Assembly: GCA_037903355.1 (NCBI GenBank)
Contig: JBAJFE010000004.1
Span: 5,130,001 to 5,194,000 of the forward strand
Source: Trichuris trichiura
Lineage: Eukaryota > Nematoda > Enoplea > Trichinellida > Trichuridae
Direction of reading: 5' to 3'
DNA length: 64,000 bases
The translations under genes and the position numbers were made by a program. Below, one piece after another: positions 56,015 through 64,000 of the stretch. The notes under the pieces are model-generated. The model was not told where the DNA came from and searched no databases. It saw only the letters and a program-made list of their open reading frames with translations. Each line of letters begins with the position of its first letter. The first letter of the stretch is position 1.

Positions 56015-59000
56015 CATAGGTTCTCAAACTTTTTCCTCCATCGCCCCCTGTGAACGTTCCTGACCGCTACTGCCCCCCAATTCTGATTGGTCAATTTTGA
56101 ACATGCTGATTGGCTGGAAGGTTGGACGTGGCATAGTCGGAGGTTAGTAGGTTTTCAAACATTTCCTTCCGTCGCTCCCGATGGGAAAATTTTTGCAAAA
56201 CCGCTACTCGTGAGAACATTTTGCACAAAAGACTTCAACTCCTCGTCACCTGAAAGACGTACTATACCACTCCTGCTTTTCCACCAACCACTTTACGATG
56301 TAAAAGTCTCTGCTTGCCTTTCACATCTCTTGTCACATTTTTCAGGACATGGAGTCACATATGCAAGAAGCATTCATTAGCCTTTCCTGAAAAAAACAAT
56401 CAGTGTGCGTCTGCTTGTTTTCTTATGTACACCAAAAAAATTGTAGTGACAAGGAACCAGATTGAAGTGAAAGCGCTTAAGCGAGAAAATACAAAAGAAA
56501 CTATAACGCAAGTTTGCGACTGCACATGAACGGACACTACTCAATGTGATGGGTATGCTTAATGCAGTACGAGGCAAGTTGTCTACGTTTGGCTGCATCT
56601 TTATCATCATCGGTCTAAGGTCGCCTCGATTCACTATGTCCAGCCGACTTCTCTCTTGCTACTTAGAAGCCTCGTAACTGCGCTAAATCCGCAATCTGCT
56701 AAATAAGACAATGGAAACGCAATAAGGATGTTTTCTACAGCAGCCCATAACAGCGGAAACAGCTTCCTTATTTCGCTCTGTAACCAAAACTGCTGATATT
56801 CACTTTTCAATTTCACTTTCAGCTCTTCATTGCTTTGCAGTTCAGTCAGTTTTCCCTGCAATTCCATCTCCGCTTCACCGACTTTGGACAAAAGGTCTAT
56901 TGCCCACTGTGGAATTTTCAAGTTAAGAATATCACTAAACCGTTCCGTAAAGTCAACGTGCAGCATTTCCAAGTGTTGTCAGTACACTTCAACTTCTTGT
57001 TCAGCGATGTCCTCTTCCTCCTTCAGTGCAGCTAGAAGGGGAAACTGATAGAACTCACCGGCCCGTAAGTTTCGTTTGAAAATTGGCAATTTCCCGACGA
57101 AAGCAGATATAACTCCTTTAGTTTTAATCAAGTTTAAGTCACTGCCTTGGAGCTGCAAGTTCATTGCATTGAATTTGTAGTATATGTCTGCCAGATACGC
57201 GACGTCCTTCTTGTTTTTCTTTAAATTTTCTCGTAGAGGTTCACACACCACAAAAGTTCTAGAACTGTGTCAAAGAGGCTGTAAAAGCGAGTTAAACAAG
57301 CACTCTTTGACAACCAGCGAACTTCAGTGTGAAACAACAGGCGATTGAAGTCCTTCATCATTCTGTTCACCAAGCTGTCTGAATAATCCCTCATTCAGCG
57401 ATTTACTTTTGATGGTATCAACCGCTGTAAGAGTGATCAGTTTAATCGTTCGCTCAGGCGTCTTGTGGCTAAATGCTGTTGGTGAAGGACGCAATGAACC
57501 GCCAAAAGGCCAGGAACGAGCTGCTTCAAATGTGCAAGAAAGCCGCGGTAGCAGCCCACCATCGACGGTGCTCCATCGCTTGCCACAGCAACTATGTTCG
57601 CCATAGGCATGTTTTTATCCTTGAAGCATTTTTCTACAGCAAGGAAATAGGGATTCTTCTTTGGTATCTGTCTGTAACTGTGTGGCAAACAGCAGTTCCT
57701 GTACCAGGGCTTCATCCATTACGAATGTGACATAACCTATTAATAATGCTTCATTGTTAGGTAAGATCGATTAATCAAGCTCCAAAGAAAAATGCGTTGC
57801 TCTCAAGAAGTTGAATAGAGTGCATTCTACGTCGTTAATCATTTCGTCAATCCTTCCTTGCACTGTGTCATTACTCGGAGGTATCCTTCTGATTATTTCA
57901 TGTGGTCACATGTGCAGTACAGTCTAGATAACTTCGCTAATCACGGGAAGCAACAGTTGTTCCCCAGTGTTATGTGGCTTTCCTAATTTTGCAATCAGTA
58001 ATGAAATGGTATAAGACGCACGCAGGCCATCTTTATCTTTTTCTGGTGCCGGTGGCAACATACGCGCCAATATGTTCCTTGTACAAAATTTCTGGCGAAG
58101 CGACTGAAAGTAGCTGATGTTCTTGTCACGCATGTCTGGATGTACTCTATTAATGTGGTCTTGTAGCCTCGATGGCTTCACAGATTCGTTCGAAAACCAC
58201 TACCACAAATCAAACACAGAGGTAGCCATTTATTCGCAGGTGATTGTGTAAAACCATACTTCAAATAGTCTGAGCTGTACTGCCTGCGTTTCTTTCATAC
58301 TTCCGTCATTGAAAGAAGGCCACGAAATGATGGTTCTTGTCGTTGCTGTATCAGAGGGCTGAGAAGTTGCGGCAACGATTTCGTTTATTTGCAGTAAACG
58401 GCAAGAACAAGAAACAAATATGTATGTATATTCACGAGTATGTCTTGTAAAAAGGTAAAATACCGTAAAATGTTGGCGGAACACGGCACACGGAACAGAA
58501 ACAAAAATCCTCCGATGACGAAACAGGAACACGGAAGAACCCAAGCGGGAAGACTCACAGAAAGACTCTGCGCCAGAAAGTATTAGCTTAAACACAAGGA
58601 TGAACGAGTAAGGTGACCACCAGGGTGCGAAAGGAACTTAGCTGACAGGTTGCCGCACGGGATTTTTTTTTAACTCGTCTCCGCCAGAATTGGAGGAGGC
58701 ACTTTCAGAGGAAGTCAAGTGAGGATTAAGCGCGCAATGGAACAAAGGAACAGTGGACGTGAAGGAATGAAACAGCTGTGCATGGATTGCTGGCACGCGA
58801 AACACAATGGGCATACACGTTATGTGTAAGCTTAGGCTAGGGCAGAATAGGATGAACTGTAAGCAATCCCCACTTGACCTTCTTTGAACTTACTGTCTCC
58901 ATTTTTGGCGGAGTTGAGCCATGAAAAACGCCATTGTTCAATTGTGCCCTCAATCTCCACTTGACCTCTTTTAAAGTCCCCGCCTCTACTTCTGGCGAGA

Positions 59001-59157
59001 ACGAGTTAAGAAAGGCCCTTCTTACGCCGGTTTTTCTGACAGCCTTTTTGCGCTAGAGACAATTCTGCCAGAATTCCTCTTACGCGATTCTCAACGCCCC
59101 CGCATGGGTTGCCCATCGCCCCCCAGGGGGCGATATCGCCCACTTTGAGAACCTAGG
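56015..59157 (-). mobile_element. 3.1-kb hAT transposon, ZBED5/SCAND3-like
   Basis: The ends CATAGGTTCTCAAACTTTTT and ...CACTTTGAGAACCTAGG are inverted repeats. The flanks CACTGCAT (56007-56014) and CACTACAT (59158-59165) form an 8-bp target duplication with one mismatch. The transposase lies on the minus strand. About 900 bp between its start and the right end is non-coding. Confidence 0.87.
56540..58225 (-). pseudogene. hAT transposase with BED finger, broken
   Basis: From right to left it has a BED-type zinc finger (CLICGSGF, then LQDHINRVHPDM), the segment ASYTISLLIAKLGKPHNTGE, and the catalytic block IVAVASDGAPSMVGCYRGF with AVHCVLHQQHLATRRL. These are followed by VAYLADIYYKFNAMNLQLQG and the C-terminal dimerisation part (SYLADCGFSAVTRLLSSKR). 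The fragments fall in several frames with stops, for example after the finger and near 57430, 57255 and 56975. It cannot make a full protein. Confidence 0.85.
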
Positions 59158-59165
59158 CACTACAT

Positions 59166-59302
59166 CATCGCTGACGACGGGACAAAGTTGGTCCTGAGAA
59201 CTCCGAAACTGTTGAGTTTTTGTTGTTAACTTTCTTTAATAACCGTTCATACATTCTCTGGTAGGGCATTTGCTTCGGTTATTTCAGAAATCATCAGTAG
59301 AT
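59166..59302 (+). repeat. dispersed hammerhead-like repeat, copy B
   Basis: It begins right after the hAT target duplication. CTGACGA (59171-59177), stem GGGAC (59179-59183) and GTCCT (59191-59195), then GAGAA in place of GAAA. The tail CATTCTCTGGTAGGGCATTTG and GCTTCGGTTATTT are the fullest of the family. Confidence 0.6.
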
Positions 59303-59829
59303 CAACGGGCAATACAAAGCCGTAAGAAAGAATCTCCTTCATGAAAATTCCTGGTTCTTGTCTAATACTTCAATTTTTTGTTATCTCCATGGGCTTCTAG
59401 ATTCTAGAAGAAGTTATGCACTTTATCCGCATTTGTTAGCGAAATGTCAGAATCATTAATTGTGAGCTACGGGCGATGTCTTCTTTTAAACGTTTAACAT
59501 TGCGTTCAGATTCTTTGATGAGTCTGTGCCAAACTAGCGAAACTTCTGAATTTGCGGTTTTCAGTTTATTAACCTGTTAGATAATCTGCCTTCTGTAGCA
59601 CGTTTCGTTCCTGAGTTTTGTTTTTGTCGACTTTTGCACTGTTGCCTGTTTGCAACATGCTGTAACAATTTTTTGATTTGAAACGAAGTGAAGAAAATAA
59701 TAGTAGCACTTAAGGTAATCGTGGGTACGTGTAAACTGCTTGCTTTTATTTGAAGATTAGATTTCATAAAGAAGAGGATAGTTTATTTGTTTTGTTAGAA
59801 AGCCTTGTTCAGCTTTCCACATTGCAGAA

Positions 59830-59908
59830 TTTATCTGCGGCACAACCTGTTAATAGAGTAAATATGTACTAGAACTTTCGGTTCTCTTCTGCACCTGCCA
59901 TCAGCAGA
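59830..59908 (-). repeat. dispersed hammerhead-like repeat, possible copy H
   Basis: On minus it reads CTGATGGCAGGT, a loop, then ACCGAAAGTTC. The core is CTGATGG and GAAAG with a GGT/ACC stem. The tail does not match the other copies well, so membership is uncertain. Confidence 0.4.
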
Positions 59909-60149
59909 AAAGTCAGTGTGATGCCACTGATTTTTTGCTCAAGACAGGTACGTCACGGAACCGAGGATTAAACATTTTCTTATTTCATCAACGGATATTC
60001 TGTGAAGAAGTTCACAGATTACAAAAGTATGAACCCGTTACGAAAAGTTATGTGTTTAAATCTCTAAACTTATTTCATTAGTAGCGTACACGAATGAACA
60101 GTCAGTGCGGATATACAAACAGTTTTTTGGTGATAGCTTTTGGAGTTGA

Positions 60150-60178
60150 CAGTGTCTGATCATCAGCGACAGACACTG
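60150..60178. repeat. 9-bp hairpin
   Basis: CAGTGTCTG (60150-60158) and CAGACACTG (60170-60178) are exact complements around an 11-nt loop. Confidence 0.65.
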
Positions 60179-61649
60179 ACGATGGAGCCTGATCGGTCGT
60201 AGAACCTCCATCTACAGAAGAACATTTGTGCTTGCAAGCGATGTTCATCTGTAAATACTAGCAAAACATAATGCACTCGTACGAGAAGCTTTATCTTCAC
60301 CTGTTGAACATAGTCTAAATATACGCATTCTGTTTCTGCACAAGTTTCATTCTTATTAGCTTTTAACTTCTTTCTTGTACCTATAATTCAAATCTCTTTA
60401 TTTAGGAAACACCTTCATTTGGACACGACGCAAATTCAACTAATGCTTGCTGTCTTTGGTTTCGCAGCGGTTACAATGCCCGTAATCGATTTCGTGTAAT
60501 TATTCCATTTCATTGTTGTTGCTGTTGTAAAAGCGGAGTGATGATACATTCTGTAAGCCGTCTAATTTCGGATAGCATTGCTTCGTTTTTATGACGGTTG
60601 TTAAGCTATAGCTAATCCTGCATTGAAAATTCTGCCAATATTAAATTCTCTGTCAAATATCATACTTAAAAACAGAGCTACTGGTTTCAGCATGTATTTG
60701 CTATTTATGCTTGTTCTAATTTCGCTTTTGGCAGTTGAAATTCGTTATAGTGATTCTTTACTTTGATTACTTCATTATGTCGTAAGCAGGTTTACTGGGC
60801 ATTCAGCTTCGAACATTGGCGCGAGGAGCTGTGCTAACGTCTCTGGTTTTTCAGAGCAATTTAAATTCCTGCGTAACCACTACGCTGTGTGAATGTCATT
60901 TCCGTTAGGCTGATCCTTGGCAAGTAGCTGCGAAGTAGCAGTTACCATTATGCTTTGCTTTCTGCTGGACATCGTTCTTCTACGTTAAGACATTAATGAA
61001 GTACTGACTTTGATGAAGTACAGGACGCTTTTAAACAGGCGTATTGATTCCCATATTCGAAACACGTTCAGGTGTGCAAGTATACCGTGCTCCCATTTTT
61101 ATGCAAATATTTTGACTCTGAGGATGGGATGAGTCGTATTCTGGAGTGACTGCAACTCTGTACACTAGGCGGCCTCATTGTAACTAAAGTAACATGTCTC
61201 GAATATAAAAAGTATAGGTTTTTTGCATTTTAGTTGTGTAGTTCTCATTTCTCAGCTTCCTCGTTCGTAGTTTGAGAGGAATAATGAAAAAATGTGATAT
61301 TTTTGTACATTTGCTTCACAAGAATAAAATTGCTGTTTATGTGTAAGCATAGCATTACTGCAATATTGTATAACGTACAGGTGAAGGATTGCCTTCCAAA
61401 ACCACTGCAAACCTTTGGTATAATATCTTTTAAGAGTCCGATACAGAGAACTGTGAGGAATACCGGGGACCGTATTTAGAAACCAAGGTTTTGAGAGCAG
61501 CTGAAATGTTCCACCAAAATGTCGACAGGCACCTCTGACTAGTCGAAAAAACAAAGTGGTTAGCAGCGCGGATTGCCCTGACGTACCGACGAGCAACAAT
61601 GAAAGAAGTTACGCACTTCTGAAAATTTCAATCCAGAATTCCAGAAAAC

Positions 61650-62735
61650 CATGTATTTCTGCTTTATCGACTACACTAAAGCTGTTGCTTGTGCGGATCA
61701 CAAGAGACTGTGGCAGGTCCTCAAGGAGATAGGGCTGTCAGCTCATCTTATCTTTCTCCTAAAGAGCCTGTACGCAAATCAAGAAGCACCGGTCTGAACT
61801 ACGCATGGAAAAATACACTGGCTTGAAGTTAGGATGGGAGCGCTTCAAGGTTGCCCACTATCGTTCCATCTGTTGAACCTATACGCTGAATGCGTCATGA
61901 GAAGTTCCAGACTGAACAAGTCGAAAATTGAAATCAAAGTCGTGGTAAAAAGTACGAGTAATCTAAAGTACACGACTATATCACCTTACTGGATGAAAGT
62001 GAAGAACGACTGTGGGCCTACTCCTGAAAATTAAAGAGGAAATGTAGAGTCTGGACTAAGGCTGAATATTAAAAAGGCTAAGTTTCTGGCAACTGCCCGT
62101 TCAACCGTGTGGAAAATAACTGGAAGCAATAACTGAGTTTATATACTTGGGCTCAATGATCACCACAGGCAGCGATTGCAGCCATGAAATTAAAAGATGA
62201 CTGCTCCTTAGAAAACAAGCCAGCAAGCCATGGTCAAACTGAACAATGTCTAACACAGCAAAGACTGCTTGAAGACTAAAGTTAGTATGATCAAGACTGG
62301 CCTTTCTAGTACTCATGTAGGGCTGCGAGACTTGGAATATACGGAAAGCTGACAGCCGCAGAATTGATGCCTTTGAAGTGTGGCGCTGCGGAACAATTTT
62401 AAAAGTTTGCTGGCCGTCCAAAAGAACAAATGTATACTGGAAGAAATAAAACCAGGGTATTCGCTGGAAAGCGCATTGCTGAAGTCGAAGGTGCAGTATT
62501 TTGACTTCCTAATGAAGAGACTTCGTTCGTTTGGAAAAAGTCTGATGTTGGAGAAGCTCGTAGGCCAAAGGAGAGGAGGCTGACAGAAATTGAAAAGGAT
62601 AGACGGTATCACGCAGAGCGACGAACCTGATATTAGGCAGACTTCCGTAGATCACGGACAATATACACCCCTGGAAACTATGGCACATAGGATCACGAAC
62701 AGTCAGCCACGACTGAACGAGTAAGCAACGATAAC
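61650..62735 (+). pseudogene. non-LTR (LINE) reverse transcriptase relic
   Basis: Broken frames read MYFCFIDYTKAVACADHKRL (fingers/palm with the first Asp), then MGALQGCPLSFHLLNLYAE, LNIKKAKFLAT, CETWNIRKADSRRIDAFEVW and a C-terminal LEKLVGQRRGG-like segment. The YADD catalytic site is destroyed (NLKYTTI). Multiple stops and shifts are present. Only the reverse transcriptase part is visible; no endonuclease was seen upstream. Confidence 0.8.
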
Positions 62736-63596
62736 AAAAATTTCATTCGTTTTCATTGAAAAGAGCCATTATTGAAAGGTGTTTTTACTTGTGCTGTGCG
62801 TCAACAAGTAGCTTGAAGTTTTGTGAGCCCATAACCATTGCTTGCCACGTAATATTTCCAAAACTGGTACCCGTCCGAAGATTTTGTAATCTACTAATAT
62901 AAGGTAATGTAGCCAGAGTATTGTCTAACACCTAGTTTTCAAACCGAGCGAAATGACTATGGGAGAAGTGTACTGACTGAAACTGGAGACAGCTTACTCA
63001 GAAGACTCAAAATTGAAGCCGAGGTTGGTAACAGACGGAGGTTAGTCGTTCCGCGTGGCTTTATTTGACTTCAAGTTTCATCGAAGGCAACACTGAAATT
63101 GAATAGTTCGCCTTGCATGCTCAGTCATCTTCCCCTGACCCATCAACCGATTACTATTTTTTCGGGCAGTCGAAACGTTTTACCTTGGTAATATCTTATT
63201 ATATGCTAAGTGGGACATAATGGAAAGAACTTTTCGTCCGTTCCTCAGATCCTGGAGCATGAATCCTTTTCCGAAGAGATTTGTTCTCTTGCGAAAAATT
63301 GGCAGTGTTCCCATTCTGAAGCTCCTCCACTCCATCAGTAAAGATAAGTTTAAATCGTATTTGAATTATCAAATTAATTAAAAATTTAAATTGTATTTAA
63401 AATCGCACTACCTTAAAATGATGAAATATCAGTTGATCAATCACCTTTACCGACTATGACCTTAGGCCATCTCCTGGGCAGTTCCATGATACTATCCCTG
63501 TAGAACAGAGGTAGGTATGCCTTTTCCCCCACTTGATTATTTATAAGGTCATTTGCTGGCCTAACCGAATTTATCGACGTAAAAATTAGCCTGCTA
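62736..63596. other. no gene recognised
   Basis: AT-rich spacer without a supported feature. Confidence 0.4.
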
Positions 63597-63920
63597 TACT
63601 TGTTCAAACTTTGAAGCGCCATTATTATTAGCATTAAACAGCTGCTTAATGTGATGGCTGGAACGACTTGTGATGTCAGCTGGTATTGATAACGTTAATA
63701 TTCGCAGCTGGCTTTCCAGGTTTACGTCGGTGAGTTTGGAGACCTCTAAACTTTCATCGATGGCGTCCTTTGAAAAGAACCGCTCACAGCAATAAGTCAT
63801 TTCAAACACAGATACATGTTTACTTAAATTGGGGAATTGGCCATTGTATATGTGACGTTCATAAAATTCAAGTGGTTGGAAGTTGTTGCACCTACCTTTC
63901 AGGTCGTCATCGTTTTGCAG
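63597..63920 (-). pseudogene. hAT transposase C-terminal fragment
   Basis: On minus it reads EFYERHIYNGQFPNLSKHVS, FEMTYCCERFFSKDAIDESL, KLTDVNLESQLRILTLSIPA. The order FPNL..MTYxCExxFS....LTDxxLExQLR is that of the hAT dimerisation domain in SCAND3/GTF2IRD2-like transposases. The Glu of CER is kept. The N-terminal part would lie beyond the right edge of the window, and no terminal repeat is visible within it. Confidence 0.6.
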
Positions 63921-64000
63921 ACGGATGATCCCCTATTGCGTTAATAAGTTATCAGAGGCACTAGGTGCTCCAATTAGGGCGCAGCACAAAAATGTTACAG

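Larger units (their letters stand above)
59303..61640. other. no gene recognised
   Basis: AT-rich DNA with short frames only. It contains a partial repeat copy (59830-59908, minus) and a 9-bp hairpin at 60150-60178. Confidence 0.45.

Overview
This is a eukaryotic, invertebrate-type genomic window. It holds three spliced protein-coding genes that I can assemble exon by exon, set in repeat-rich DNA with many decayed transposons. The genes are an E75-type nuclear receptor (minus strand, 3691-11310), VPS25 of the ESCRT-II complex (plus, 27840-36190) and a CHERP-like SURP/CID protein (plus, 44848-53965). E75 points to Ecdysozoa. A Dorylaimia (clade I) nematode is my best guess from the compact exons and the mix of Tigger, Ty3/Gypsy, BEL-like and ZBED-type hAT elements, but the sequence alone does not prove it. 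No tRNA, rRNA or CRISPR was seen.

Layout. 1-3.5 kb: inverted duplications and one copy of a dispersed repeat, no gene. 3.5-11.3 kb: the E75 gene in ten coding exons. 11.3-17.4 kb: no gene recognised. 17.4-24.8 kb: a nested transposon. A Tigger/pogo DNA transposon carries a miniature relative of itself in its leader, and a complete but dead Ty3/Gypsy LTR retrotransposon is inserted in its transposase frame. 25.5-26.3 kb: a BEL-like gag relic. 27.8-36.2 kb: VPS25, six exons, two long introns holding repeats and a small hAT element. 36.2-44.8 kb: repeats, palindromes and another hAT element. 44.8-54 kb: the CHERP-like gene, then a minisatellite at 54.8-55.3 kb. 56.0-59.2 kb: a 3.1 kb hAT element with a broken BED-finger transposase. 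61.6-62.7 kb: a LINE reverse transcriptase relic. 63.6-64 kb: the end of another hAT transposase.

The three host genes do unrelated jobs: transcription control by a probably haem-dependent receptor, endosomal sorting, and pre-mRNA processing. I see no operon-like link between them. Introns fall in two size classes, a tight one near 46-67 nt and a long one of several hundred to several thousand nt where the transposons sit.

The most unusual signal is a family of short dispersed repeats, at least six copies on both strands. Their conserved head reads CTGAYGR, then a short hairpin, then GAAAG. This resembles the core of a hammerhead ribozyme, although I could not find the flanking helices needed to show that it folds as one.
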